64,000 nt of DNA from Pseudomonas syringae (GTDB lineage Bacteria > Pseudomonadota > Gammaproteobacteria > Pseudomonadales > Pseudomonadaceae): positions 71,483-135,482 of the forward strand of contig NZ_LGSI01000020.1 of the NCBI RefSeq assembly GCF_001698815.1, in the 5' to 3' direction. The notes under the pieces were generated by a model. It made no database searches. It was given only the letters and a program-made list of their open reading frames with translations, and was not told the origin of the DNA. This document shows, one piece after another, positions 37,262 to 46,187 of this stretch. The position numbers were made by a program, and so were the translations under genes. Position 1 is the stretch's first letter, and each line of letters starts with the position of its first letter.

Positions 37262-37974
37262 GGCTGTTCCTCCGCGGCGGCAAATTTGTAGCCTCGGCCC
37301 CATACCGTAAGGATGCGCGCCGGTTGTGCCGGATCAGCTTCGATCTTCGCCCGCAGGCGATTGATGTGGGTATTGACCGTGTGTTCGTAGCCTTCGTGGC
37401 TGTAACCCCATACCGCGTTGAGCAGGTCCATGCGCGAGAACACCTTGCCGGGTTGGCGGGCGAAATAATACAACAGGTCGAACTCCCGAGGCGTGAGTTC
37501 CAGGCGACGACCATCGAGGGACACATCACGGGTGATCGGATCGATATTGAGCCCGCCGGTGATCAGGCTGCCGGCGTCCATCTTCAGGTTGCGAGCCATG
37601 GCGTCCACGCGCCTGAGCAGCGCTTTGACCCGCGCCACGAGTTCGAGCATGGAAAAGGGTTTGGCCAGGTAATCGTCGGCGCCCAGCTCCAGACCGAGAA
37701 TCCGATGCAGCTCGCTGGACCGCGCACTGGTGATGATGATCGGCGTGTAACGGGCCATGGCGCGGGCGCGGCGGCAGATTTCCAGGCCATCGACACCGGG
37801 CAGCATCAGGTCGAGGATCAGCGCGTCCCAATTGCCCTGCTGCAGCAGACGCATGCCTTCATCGCCATCGGCGCAGTGCACGACTTCAAACTGCTCATCG
37901 CGTAGATGCAGGCAAATAAGGTCGGCGATATGCACGTCGTCCTCGACCACGAGAACCCGTTTGGTCTGTTCCAT
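37258..37974 (-). CDS. OmpR/PhoB-family response regulator
   Basis: 238 residues from the ATG at 37972-37974; a TTG three codons earlier is less likely, since GAAGGA sits about 9 bp before the ATG. The receiver has VVEDD, the phosphoacceptor in LILDLMLPGVDG near 53 and KPF near 104. The winged-helix domain ends with YEHTVNTHINRLRAKIE and VWGRGYKF. It is upstream of and overlaps its kinase gene, and is divergent from the msrB-dipZ-msrA operon, its likely target. Confidence 0.93.
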   Translation of the reverse strand: MEQTKRVLVVEDDVHIADLICLHLRDEQFEVVHCADGDEGMRLLQQGNWDALILDLMLPGVDGLEICRRARAMARYTPIIITSARSSELHRILGLELGADDYLAKPFSMLELVARVKALLRRVDAMARNLKMDAGSLITGGLNIDPITRDVSLDGRRLELTPREFDLLYYFARQPGKVFSRMDLLNAVWGYSHEGYEHTVNTHINRLRAKIEADPAQPARILTVWGRGYKFAAAEEQP

Positions 37975-38125
37975 TCCGTTCAATCCTTCAACGCGATGGC
38001 GCCATTGTGCGGGTTTTCCGCGGCCCGAGTTATCACGAATTGTTTAACTTCACGTGAGGATTTGGCGATCACTGCGCGCCTAGGCTGTGTTGCATGCCAT
38101 CCACCTGGATGTTTCGGAGAAGATC

Positions 38126-38635
38126 ATGTTTTCACGGCGGCAGTTTCTGATAGTGAGCGGCGGGGCAGGCCTTGCAGCATTGGCGCTCGGCGTGTCGAGC
38201 CGGTTCCCGATGCTGATCGATGACGCCAGCGCAGCGCAGGTGTTCGAGGTAACGCACAGCGATGCGCAATGGCGCGCCTTGCTCAGCGCCGAGCAATATC
38301 AGGTGCTGCGCGAACAGGACACCGAGCGACCTTACAGCAGCCCGCTGAGCGACGAGCATCGTGACGGTGTTTTTGTCTGCGCCGGTTGCGATCTGCCGTT
38401 GTTTTCCTCGGCGACCAAATTCGACAGCCACACTGGTTGGCCGAGTTTCTGGCAGTCATTGGACAAGGCTGTGGCGGTTCAGACTGACCGGTCTTTCGGG
38501 GTATCACGCGATGAAGTGCATTGCTTGCGCTGCGGCGGCCATCTGGGCCATGTCTTCAGCGACGGCCCCAAACCCACCGGCTTGCGCTATTGCATGAACG
38601 GCGTGGCGATGAACTTCAAACCCCAGGCGGCATGA
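38126..38635 (+). CDS. msrB: Tat-exported methionine-R-sulfoxide reductase B
   Basis: 169 residues. The N-terminus MFSRRQFLIVSGGAGLAAL is a twin-arginine signal, unusual for MsrB. Zinc cysteines occur as CAGC near 94 and CLRC near 142; the catalytic Cys is in GLRYCMNGVAMNF. HTGWPSFW and GHVFSDGPKPTG are MsrB family blocks. CGGAGAAG precedes the ATG. The enzyme reduces R-methionine sulfoxide in exported proteins. It is the first gene of an operon with a DipZ-like electron carrier and an exported MsrA. Confidence 0.93.
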   Translation: MFSRRQFLIVSGGAGLAALALGVSSRFPMLIDDASAAQVFEVTHSDAQWRALLSAEQYQVLREQDTERPYSSPLSDEHRDGVFVCAGCDLPLFSSATKFDSHTGWPSFWQSLDKAVAVQTDRSFGVSRDEVHCLRCGGHLGHVFSDGPKPTGLRYCMNGVAMNFKPQAA

Positions 38636-38678
38636 CCGCTGATTTATTACTTTCAATTATTTGATGCAGGTCGAACTT

Positions 38679-40454
38679 ATGTGGCTTCTGATCCTTGCTT
38701 ATCTTGGCGGCGTGCTGACGATTGTCAGCCCATGCATTTTGCCGGTACTGCCGTTTGTCTTCGCCCGCACCGGGCAGCCGTTCATGAAAAGTGGCTTGCC
38801 GCTGTTGGCCGGTATGGCGCTGACCTTCGCTCTCGTTGCCACGCTGGCAGCGGTAGGCGGCGGTTGGGTGGTGCAGGTCAATCAATACGGGCGCTGGCTG
38901 GCGTTGCTGTTCGTCGCCTTGTTCGGCCTGACGCTGGTGTTGCCAAAGCTGGCCGAGCGTCTGACCCGGCCACTGGTGGCGGCCGGTGGTCGACTGTCGG
39001 AAGCCGCGGGCAATGATCCCCGGCCGCGTCCCGGTGCGTCGTTCCTGATTGGCGTCGCTACCGGCTTGCTCTGGGCACCTTGCGCCGGACCGATTCTGGG
39101 CCTGGTGCTGACCGGCGCGGCGCTGCAAGGCGCGAGTATCGGTACAACCCTGTTGTTGCTGGCTTACGCCGCAGGTGCCTGCACCTCACTCGCGGTTGCG
39201 TTGCTGCTGGGCGGCAAGGTTTTCGCGGCGATGAAGCGTTCCATCGGCGCTGGCGAATGGGTAAGGCGAGGCTTGGGCGTCGCCATGCTGGCTGGCGTGG
39301 CAGCGATTGCACTGGGGCTGGATACCGGAATTCTGGCCAAGGTATCGACGGCCTCAACCGGCGGTATCGAACAGGCGCTGGTTGGCCGGCTGGCCGGTAA
39401 ATCGCCGAGCAGCAGCGGGGCGATGATGGCGCAGAACCCAGCTAGCGGGAGCATGATGAAAGCCGCCAATCAGGCGTCGGACAGCTTGCCGATCGAGGGC
39501 AATCTGCCGTCGCTGGATGGCGCGGTACAGTGGCTCAACTCGCCACCACTGACTGCCCAGGCTTTGAAAGGCAAAGTCGTGCTGGTGGATTTCTGGACTT
39601 ACTCCTGCATCAACTGCCTGCGTTCGCTGCCTTATGTAAAAGCCTGGGCCGAGAAGTACCGCGATCAGGGTTTGGTGGTGATTGGCGTGCATGCGCCGGA
39701 ATTTGCCTTCGAACGCACTATCGGCAATGTCACCAAGGCGATGAAAGACCTGGGTATCAATTACCCGGTGGCCGTCGATAACGACTACACGATCTGGCGT
39801 GCTTTCAATAACCAGTACTGGCCGGCGCACTATTTCGCCGACGCTCAGGGGCGTATTCGTTACCACCATTTTGGCGAAGGCGATTACGCTGAGTCGGAAC
39901 GGGTCATCCAGCAATTGCTGCGTGAAGCGGGTGCCGCCAAGGTCGCCGACGGCCTGATCACTACCAACGCTCAGGGCGTGCAACAGGCGGCGGACATGAA
40001 CGACGTGCAATCCCCGGAAACCTACGTCGGTTACCAGCGCGCGGAGCAGTTCGTCCCTGCCAAAGGCCTGTTGCCGGACGCCGTGAAGACCTACAGCCCG
40101 GCGCCGCAACTGGCGCTCAATGACTGGAGTCTGGAAGGCAAATGGACCGTCGGCTCCGAGCAGGCCACTGCCGACGCCTCGGCGAGTCGCATTGTTTACC
40201 GCTTTCATGCGCGGGACCTGCATCTGGTACTCGGGCCTGGAGCCGATGGCAAACCGGTGCGCTTCAAGGTGCTGATCGACGGCAAAGCGCCCGGCGACGC
40301 CCACGGTAGCGACGTAGCCCCTGACGGCAGCGGCAGCGTGACAGAACAACGCTTGTATCAGCTGGTGCGCCAGCCCGGCAGCGTGCAGGACCGAACCTTC
40401 AGCATCGAATTTCTCGATCCGGGCGTGTCGGCGTATGCGTTTACTTTCGGTTGA
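38679..40454 (+). CDS. DipZ-like thiol-disulfide transmembrane carrier (CcdA + thioredoxin + C-terminal domain)
   Basis: 591 residues from ATG 38679 (AGG 8 bp upstream; an ATG five codons earlier is possible). The membrane part has SPCILPVLPFVFAR near 17 and LLWAPCAGPILG near 133, the paired Cys of CcdA/DsbD proteins. A periplasmic thioredoxin domain has FWTYSCINCLRSLPYV near 310. The C-terminal 150 residues, starting at ETYVGYQRAEQF, form the extra domain of DipZ. Such proteins carry electrons from cytosolic thioredoxin to the periplasm. Lying between msrB and msrA, it most likely regenerates both reductases. Confidence 0.9.
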   Translation: MWLLILAYLGGVLTIVSPCILPVLPFVFARTGQPFMKSGLPLLAGMALTFALVATLAAVGGGWVVQVNQYGRWLALLFVALFGLTLVLPKLAERLTRPLVAAGGRLSEAAGNDPRPRPGASFLIGVATGLLWAPCAGPILGLVLTGAALQGASIGTTLLLLAYAAGACTSLAVALLLGGKVFAAMKRSIGAGEWVRRGLGVAMLAGVAAIALGLDTGILAKVSTASTGGIEQALVGRLAGKSPSSSGAMMAQNPASGSMMKAANQASDSLPIEGNLPSLDGAVQWLNSPPLTAQALKGKVVLVDFWTYSCINCLRSLPYVKAWAEKYRDQGLVVIGVHAPEFAFERTIGNVTKAMKDLGINYPVAVDNDYTIWRAFNNQYWPAHYFADAQGRIRYHHFGEGDYAESERVIQQLLREAGAAKVADGLITTNAQGVQQAADMNDVQSPETYVGYQRAEQFVPAKGLLPDAVKTYSPAPQLALNDWSLEGKWTVGSEQATADASASRIVYRFHARDLHLVLGPGADGKPVRFKVLIDGKAPGDAHGSDVAPDGSGSVTEQRLYQLVRQPGSVQDRTFSIEFLDPGVSAYAFTFG

Positions 40455-40484
40455 TCATCATTCATTGATTCAGGAGTCGCGCTC

Positions 40485-41189
40485 ATGAAAACCCCATTTA
40501 CGTTGCGCCGGATTGTGTTGCAACTGGCTGCAGCTGGCTTTATCGGTCAATGCTCCGTAGCCGCCTTTGCCGGTGAAGAGGGGGTGCTCCTGGCCCCGCC
40601 AGCCGTTGACGAAATGACCCAGGCCCACAGTGAAACGGCAGTGTTTGCCGGTGGCTGCTTCTGGGGCGTGCAGGGCGTGTTCGAGCATGTCAGAGGCGTC
40701 AAGCAAGCCGTTTCCGGTTATGCCGGAGGGGCTGCCGACACCGCCCAATACGAGCGGGTCAGCGAGGGCGATACCGGCCATGCGGAATCCGTCGAAGTCA
40801 CCTTCGATCCTGCTCAAGTTAGCTATGGCACTTTGCTGCAAATCTACTTTTCGGTGGCCCACAACCCAACCGAGCTCAATCGCCAGGGCCCGGATCGCGG
40901 CACCCAATATCGCTCGGCACTGTTCACCAAAAGCAACGAACAGCAGCGTGTTGCCCAGGCTTACATCGCTCAGCTGGACGCCGCGCATTCGTTCAACAAG
41001 CCCATTGTGACCAAGCTGGAATCGTTCAATGGCTTCTACCCGGCCGAGGAGGAACATCAGGATTTCCTGACCCGCCATCCCATGCATCCGTACATCGTGA
41101 TTAACGATCTACCCAAAGTGGCGCAGTTGAAGCAGTTGTATCCTGATCGTTATCAGGATGAGCCCGTGCTGGTGAAGGCGGCAATGTAG
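40485..41189 (+). CDS. msrA: Exported methionine-S-sulfoxide reductase A
   Basis: 234 residues. A Sec signal ends at AAFA|GEE near residue 29. The catalytic FAGGCFWGVQGVFE motif is near 52, and VSGYAGG and EHQDFLTRHP complete the family pattern. It reduces the S-epimer of methionine sulfoxide, complementing MsrB. It begins 30 bp after the dipZ-like gene with CAGGAG upstream. Periplasmic MsrA is uncommon in Gammaproteobacteria, which usually rely on cytosolic MsrA or on MsrPQ. Confidence 0.93.
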   Translation: MKTPFTLRRIVLQLAAAGFIGQCSVAAFAGEEGVLLAPPAVDEMTQAHSETAVFAGGCFWGVQGVFEHVRGVKQAVSGYAGGAADTAQYERVSEGDTGHAESVEVTFDPAQVSYGTLLQIYFSVAHNPTELNRQGPDRGTQYRSALFTKSNEQQRVAQAYIAQLDAAHSFNKPIVTKLESFNGFYPAEEEHQDFLTRHPMHPYIVINDLPKVAQLKQLYPDRYQDEPVLVKAAM

Positions 41190-41274
41190 CCGGGGATCGG
41201 GCTGTCATTCGCTTGAACGATTGAGCCGCTATGCTGGTCAGCTTGTACTCAACGTCTATCTAGAGGTGATTGCA

Positions 41275-42342
41275 ATGGCCAAGACTTATAGCTACGCAGC
41301 GCAGAGTCCCAAAGATTCGCTCAAGCCGTTCACCTTCGAACGTCGCGCACCAGGCGCCGACGATGTGCAGATCGAGATTCTGTATTGCGGGGTGTGCCAT
41401 TCCGACCTGCACACCGTACGCAATGAGTGGCAGAACACCCTGTACCCCTCGGTTCCGGGCCATGAAATTGTCGGTCGCGTGACCGCAGTCGGCGGCAACG
41501 TCAGCAAGTTCAAGGTCGGCGACCTCGCTGGCGTAGGGTGCATGGTCGATAGTTGTCAGCACTGTGCGTCCTGCGCCGAAGGCGAAGAGCAATACTGCGA
41601 AAACGGCTTTACCGGTACCTACAATGGTCCGGTCTTCGGCGGCGAAAACACCTTTGGTGGTTACTCGGACAACATCGTGGTCAAGGAGAAATTTGTCCTG
41701 CGCATCGCTCATGACGATGCCGATCTGGCAGCCGTTGCACCGCTGCTGTGCGCCGGCATCACCACCTATTCGCCGCTGCACCACTGGAAAGTAGGGCCAG
41801 GCCAGAAGGTCGGCGTTGTAGGCCTCGGTGGTCTGGGGCACATGGCGGTCAAGATCGCTCACGCCATGGGCGCGCATGTGGTGCTGTTCACCACCTCGCC
41901 GAACAAGCGCGAAGACGGCCTGCGTCTGGGGGCCGATGAAGTCGTGGTGTCGAAGAATCCGGATGAAATGGCGAAGTTTGCCAACACCCTGGATTTCATT
42001 CTCAACACCGTGGCCGCACCGCATAATCTGGACGCCTTTCTCTCGCTGCTCAAGCGCGACGGCACCATGACCCTGGTCGGTGCGCCCGACAGCCCGCACC
42101 CGTCGCCAACCGTGTTCAACCTGATCTTCAAAAGGCGCAGCCTGGCCGGTTCGTTGATCGGTGGCATTCAGGAAACCCAGGACATGCTGGATTTCTGCGC
42201 CAAACACGGAATCGTTTCGGATATCGAGATGATCGACATCCAGAACATCAACGAAGCTTACGAGCGCATGCTCAAAGGCGACGTGAAGTACCGATTCGTG
42301 ATTGACATGAACAGCCTCAAGAATGAAGCCGAGGCGGCCTGA
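41275..42342 (+). CDS. Zinc-dependent alcohol dehydrogenase (YahK/cinnamyl-alcohol type)
   Basis: 355 residues from ATG 41275, which has GAGGTG upstream; the longer open frame lacks a site. Catalytic zinc ligands are in CGVCHSDLHTVRNEW and PGHEIVGRV; the structural zinc cysteines in CQHCASCAEGEEQYC; the nucleotide motif is GLGGLGHMAVKIAHAMG. It reduces aldehydes to alcohols with NADPH, with a broad range. It follows msrA after 85 bp and may help detoxify reactive aldehydes under the same stress, though cotranscription is unproven. Confidence 0.93.
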   Translation: MAKTYSYAAQSPKDSLKPFTFERRAPGADDVQIEILYCGVCHSDLHTVRNEWQNTLYPSVPGHEIVGRVTAVGGNVSKFKVGDLAGVGCMVDSCQHCASCAEGEEQYCENGFTGTYNGPVFGGENTFGGYSDNIVVKEKFVLRIAHDDADLAAVAPLLCAGITTYSPLHHWKVGPGQKVGVVGLGGLGHMAVKIAHAMGAHVVLFTTSPNKREDGLRLGADEVVVSKNPDEMAKFANTLDFILNTVAAPHNLDAFLSLLKRDGTMTLVGAPDSPHPSPTVFNLIFKRRSLAGSLIGGIQETQDMLDFCAKHGIVSDIEMIDIQNINEAYERMLKGDVKYRFVIDMNSLKNEAEAA

Positions 42343-42639
42343 TTCAAGCGCTTCGGGCTCGATTCCCCATTCGAGCCTGGGGCTGTGCAGCTTTGCCTGA
42401 GCTTTATCTCTCCTCGCCGTAAACACGGCTGCCTATGGTTAGACGATACGATCGCTGCAGTTGGTTTTTGCCTGCAGATGTTCACTATCATTTAAACACC
42501 AACTAAACAGTGACCGTTGACAGACGCGGCGGCCCGCAACGGATTGCTGCGCATTTACTGTCGGGAAATGGAGTACGCTACGCAGGCAACCGTCTACAGA
42601 TTCAAGGGTTTAGCCGTAAGCGGGTATGGAGGAATGGAT

Positions 42640-42957
42640 ATGCATGGGTATGGAATGGTGGGGGATTTACTCCATCTAGCCCTTTATTTAGTGAGCATCG
42701 GTTTCTGGATTTTGCTCTGGATAGTCTGCATCTTCAACGCGAAAGGCCGACTAAAAAAATTGTTGGGTCCTCACGCATTACTGATTTGTATAGCGCTATT
42801 TCCGGTATTGCCGGCAACTTTCGTGGGCGCAGCGTTGATTGCGTTCGGCCTCGAAGGCATTGTGTTGAGCATGTTTATTGCGGGTATCGGGCTGCCGCTG
42901 GCGGGCCTGCGTCTGGTTCAACGGTACGTACAGGCTGATTCGAATGGTCGCTTATAG
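42640..42957 (+). CDS. Small membrane protein of unknown function
   Basis: 105 residues from the ATG at 42640, which follows GGAGGA by 6 bp. A longer in-frame extension to 42517 exists but has no ribosome-binding site. Three hydrophobic segments (about 10-32, 42-70 and 72-92) fill nearly the whole chain. No family is recognised. The composition is more AT-rich than flanking genes and it precedes an orphan response regulator by 84 bp, so the two could be coexpressed. Confidence 0.6.
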   Translation: MHGYGMVGDLLHLALYLVSIGFWILLWIVCIFNAKGRLKKLLGPHALLICIALFPVLPATFVGAALIAFGLEGIVLSMFIAGIGLPLAGLRLVQRYVQADSNGRL

Positions 42958-43041
42958 TCAATTCGACAGTCAGACGTGTTTTGTCCCGTTTATCGACAGG
43001 GATGGGCAGGGCCGCATTTGAATAATAATGAAGAGGGATAT

Positions 43042-43716
43042 ATGCGAATACTTGTTATCGAAGATCACAAGGATATTCTCGCCAATATAATCGAATATTT
43101 CACGCTTAAAGGGTGTGAAGTTGTCGGCGCCCTGGACGGTTTGGCGGGACTGCATCTGGCAGTAACAGGCAACTACGATGCCATCATACTGGACCTTATG
43201 CTGCCCGGCATGGATGGTAATCTGGTGTGTAAAAACCTGCGAGAAAATACCAGGCAACATGTTCCCATCCTGATGCTTACAGCCCGGGATGAATTGAGTG
43301 ATCGGCTGGCCGGGTTCAAAGTGGGTGCGGATGACTACATCGTCAAGCCGTTCGCTCTATCCGAACTATTTGCTCGCGTCGAAGCGGTCGCCCGCCGCTC
43401 AACGGGGTTAAGTAATCGCATGCTTCAAGTCCACGATTTGACCTACGATCTGGACTCTCTCGAAGTCTGTCGTGGCGGCAAATTGCTCAAGCTGAACCCG
43501 ACCAATCTGGTATTTCTCGAATTGCTGATGCGCAAAAGTCCGTTGGTGGTAAAGCGAAAGGAACTTGAAGAAGCAATCTGGGGTACCAATACTCCGGATA
43601 CCGATAGTTTGCGCAGTAATATCTACCTGTTGCGCAAGGCGATCGATAAGTCTTTTGACACGCCGCTGCTGCACACCCATCACGGCGTGGGCTACAAGTT
43701 GTACTGCCCTTACTGA
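43042..43716 (+). CDS. Orphan OmpR-family response regulator
   Basis: 224 residues from ATG 43042, with GAAGAGGG upstream. The receiver has VIEDHKDI, LDLMLPGMDG near 54 (phosphoacceptor) and VKPFALSEL near 104. The C-terminal winged helix has TDSLRSNIYLLRKAID and HHGVGYKL. No histidine kinase gene adjoins it. The gene is lighter in GC than its neighbours, hinting at acquisition. Nearby kinase genes at 34.5 and 35.7 kb are possible but unproven partners. Confidence 0.9.
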   Translation: MRILVIEDHKDILANIIEYFTLKGCEVVGALDGLAGLHLAVTGNYDAIILDLMLPGMDGNLVCKNLRENTRQHVPILMLTARDELSDRLAGFKVGADDYIVKPFALSELFARVEAVARRSTGLSNRMLQVHDLTYDLDSLEVCRGGKLLKLNPTNLVFLELLMRKSPLVVKRKELEEAIWGTNTPDTDSLRSNIYLLRKAIDKSFDTPLLHTHHGVGYKLYCPY

Positions 43717-44033
43717 GCGCAAGGAAAACGGCCGCTTTCCTTGCGAAGGTGGCCTGCGTGGACATGCATCTGCATCAGCGATCTCGCCAAACCGGGCCTG
43801 CTTGTGCAGATAAATGTATGGTGATTCTGCGATGAGCGCCTTGCTCAGTGGGTTAATTGATTGCTAAATGTATCCTCCAGTCGAGCAAGCATAACCAGGC
43901 GCCCGAGTTTGCTGCCGTCATTGCAATTGATGATTTCACCTCATAACTCTATGCAGTCTGGACCATATAGTTACGTTTAAGAGGCTAGGATACCGTCGGG
44001 CCTTCGTTTGTTTATCGAGCCCAGGTGTCAAAC
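43717..44033. other. Gene-free stretch with one hairpin
   Basis: CGCAAGGAAA (43718-43727) and TTTCCTTGCG (43736-43745) form a perfect 10-bp stem directly after the response regulator stop, a plausible terminator without T-run. The rest, up to the CMD lipoprotein start, is relatively AT-rich and probably holds that gene's promoter; no gene is seen. Confidence 0.55.
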
Positions 44034-44813
44034 ATGAAACTAGCCGGAGCCGCGCTCGCCACTTTATTTTTTGCCGCTTGTGCCGAGGGCAATCAGGGCG
44101 GTGGCAAACCTGATCCCAAGCCTTCGCCCGATGTTCTTGCGGTCACGCCGCAGTTGTATCAGTACACCACTGAACTGCTGTTTGGCGAAGTCTGGAAGCG
44201 CCAGGAGCTGGCACCCCGCGATCGTAGCCTGATCACCCTCGCAGCGCTGGTGAGTGCCGGGCAAACCGCGCAGATGACCGGACATCTCAATCTCGGCCTG
44301 GACAATGGCCTCAAGCCCAGCGAAATCAGCGCCCTGATTACTCACCTGGCGTTTTATGCGGGCTGGCCCAACGCGATGTCGGCAGTCGGCGTGGCAAAAA
44401 AAGTCTTTACTGAACGAGGCATACCGACCGAGCAGATCGTCCCGCCACCCACCGAGCCGTTGACGCTTGATCCCGCCAGCGAGGTCAAGCGCAAGGCGGC
44501 TGTCGAGGCCGCGACCGGGGAGGTGGCGCCTGCGCTCGGGCGCTACACCAACGAAGTGTTGTTCGCCAAGCTATGGCGACAGACCGATCTGACGGCTCGC
44601 GACCGCAGCTTGATTACGGTAGCCGCGCTCGTTACTCAAGGGCAGGCCGCCCAATTGCCATTCCACTTGAACCGAGCGATGGACAACGGTCTGACCGAAA
44701 GCCAGGCCGCCGAGGTAGTGACCCACCTGGCGTTTTACGTCGGGTGGCCAAAGGCGGTGTTGGCAGTGCCGGTATTGAAAACCGTGCTTGAGTCGCGCCG
44801 CAGTCAAGGCTGA
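44034..44813 (+). CDS. Predicted lipoprotein with two carboxymuconolactone-decarboxylase (CMD) domains
   Basis: 259 residues from ATG 44034 (AGG 8 bp upstream). The start MKLAGAALATLFFAAC ends in a lipobox-like cysteine. Two repeats follow, each with ARDRSLIT or PRDRSLIT, then GLDNGL/AMDNGL and VTHLAFYVGWPKA or ITHLAFYAGWPNA. These are CMD domains lacking the CxxC of AhpD. Cytosolic CMD proteins decarboxylate or act as thiol peroxidases; an exported tandem form is of unknown activity. It lies 43 bp upstream of paoA and is probably cotranscribed. Confidence 0.85.
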   Translation: MKLAGAALATLFFAACAEGNQGGGKPDPKPSPDVLAVTPQLYQYTTELLFGEVWKRQELAPRDRSLITLAALVSAGQTAQMTGHLNLGLDNGLKPSEISALITHLAFYAGWPNAMSAVGVAKKVFTERGIPTEQIVPPPTEPLTLDPASEVKRKAAVEAATGEVAPALGRYTNEVLFAKLWRQTDLTARDRSLITVAALVTQGQAAQLPFHLNRAMDNGLTESQAAEVVTHLAFYVGWPKAVLAVPVLKTVLESRRSQG

Positions 44814-44856
44814 ACCCGGCTCGCTGAACTTGATATTTCCGCTCATGGTGATCCTG

Positions 44857-45540
44857 ATGACAGACCCAAAAACACTGCAGCAGACAGTGCCTGAAGTAGA
44901 TGCTCCGCTTGTCGAGGCAAGGCCTACGCGTCGCAGTTTTCTCAAGTTCGGAGCGTCGGGCATCGCCGCTGCGACCCTTTCAACCTGGATACCGGAAAGT
45001 GTGGTGGCCGCGCAGGGCGCGCCGCTGGCCGTGATTGAAGACCCGGACACACCAGGCGTTGGTGAACAGCGCATCCGCCTGATGGTCAACGGCCAGACGC
45101 ACACGCTCAATGTACCCGCCAGCGCCATCCTGCTTGATGTGCTGCGCGACCGCTTGCAGCTGACCGGCACCAAGAAGGGCTGTGATCACGGGCAATGTGG
45201 CGCCTGCACGTTGTTGGTGGACGGTGTGGCGATCAATTCATGCCTGTCCATCGCTGTGCAGCACGACGGCCAAAGCATCACCACCATCGAAGGCCTCGCC
45301 CAGGGTGACGAGCTGCATCCGGTGCAGGAAGCTTTTTGGGATCATGACGCTTACCAGTGCGGATATTGCACCCCTGGGCAGATCATGAGCGCCGTAGCGA
45401 TTCTCAATGACCCGAATATGCCCACTGATGATGCCAGTGTGCGCGAGGCCATGAGCGGCAATATCTGCCGTTGTGGTGCTTACAAGAACATCCTGGCGGC
45501 GGTGCAGTCCGCGCGCTCGAAAATGCGAGGGACAGTCTGA
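44857..45540 (+). CDS. paoA: Tat-exported 2Fe-2S subunit of a PaoABC-type aldehyde oxidoreductase
   Basis: 227 residues from ATG 44857; an in-frame ATG four codons earlier is possible. A twin-arginine signal TRRSFLKFGASG is at about residue 27. The first 2Fe-2S site is GCDHGQCGACTLLVDG near 110 and the second is CGYCTPGQIM with CRCGAYKN near 200. In PaoABC the small subunit works with an FAD/4Fe-4S subunit and a molybdenum subunit. Here the FAD subunit is cut short and the molybdenum subunit gene is absent, so this protein is probably without its partners. Confidence 0.9.
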   Translation: MTDPKTLQQTVPEVDAPLVEARPTRRSFLKFGASGIAAATLSTWIPESVVAAQGAPLAVIEDPDTPGVGEQRIRLMVNGQTHTLNVPASAILLDVLRDRLQLTGTKKGCDHGQCGACTLLVDGVAINSCLSIAVQHDGQSITTIEGLAQGDELHPVQEAFWDHDAYQCGYCTPGQIMSAVAILNDPNMPTDDASVREAMSGNICRCGAYKNILAAVQSARSKMRGTV

Positions 45541-46187
45541 TGCGTACGTTCGATTATGCACGGGCCGATTCGCCCGCACAGGCCGTGAACATCAGCTCCG
45601 GCCAGGGACAGCGTTTCTATCTGGCCGGGGGCACCACGTTGCTGGATCTGGTCAAGCTGGACGTCATGCAGCCGGATCAACTGGTGGACATCAATCGCCT
45701 GTCGCTCAAGCAGATCGAGGCCTTGCCGGACGGTCGCCTGCGCATTGGTGCGCTGGTCAGCAATACCGACCTGGCCCGTCATCCGCTGGTTCGCGAACGG
45801 TATCCGGTGCTCTCCCAGGAGCTGCTTGCCGGTGCCACCACTCAGCTACGCAACAAGGCCACCACGGCGGGTAATGTCATGCAGCGTGTGCGTTGCAACT
45901 ATTACCGTGACGGCATTTCACCTTGCAACAAACGCCAGCCGGGTTCGGGTTGCGCGGCCATCGGTGGTTTGAATCGGAGTGTTCACGCGGTATTGGGCAC
46001 CAGTAATCATTGCATCGCCACCCATCCTTCGGATATGTGCGTTGCCATGGCGGCGATTGGCGCGCAGGTGACCCGGTCTGTTCGAAAACTCAGCCTTCCT
46101 CGTCGCGCAACACATGATGCAGAAAGTCGTGACCGGCAAGGCCGCCGCGCCGATGCCCAATCGCGTGTCGGCCTGGGCCATTTATGA
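45540..46187 (+). pseudogene. paoB: Truncated FAD/4Fe-4S subunit (paoB 5' part) fused to foreign sequence
   Basis: The ATG overlaps the paoA stop (TGATG). About 178 codons are good PaoB: FYLAGGTTLLDLVKLDV (FAD loop), LLAGATTQLRNKATTAGNV and the extra 4Fe-4S loop RDGISPCNKRQPGSGC. After HCIATHPSDMCVAMAAIG, near 46075, homology stops. The frame runs on for about 36 meaningless codons that are an out-of-frame reading of a CoA-transferase gene. The protein lacks the C-terminal domain and the following molybdenum subunit is missing, so the oxidoreductase is inactive here. Confidence 0.85.

Noticed and set aside
42517-42639. Longer N-terminal extension of the small membrane protein
   Set aside because: No ribosome-binding site is seen; GGAGGA correctly spaced from ATG 42640 points to the shorter form.
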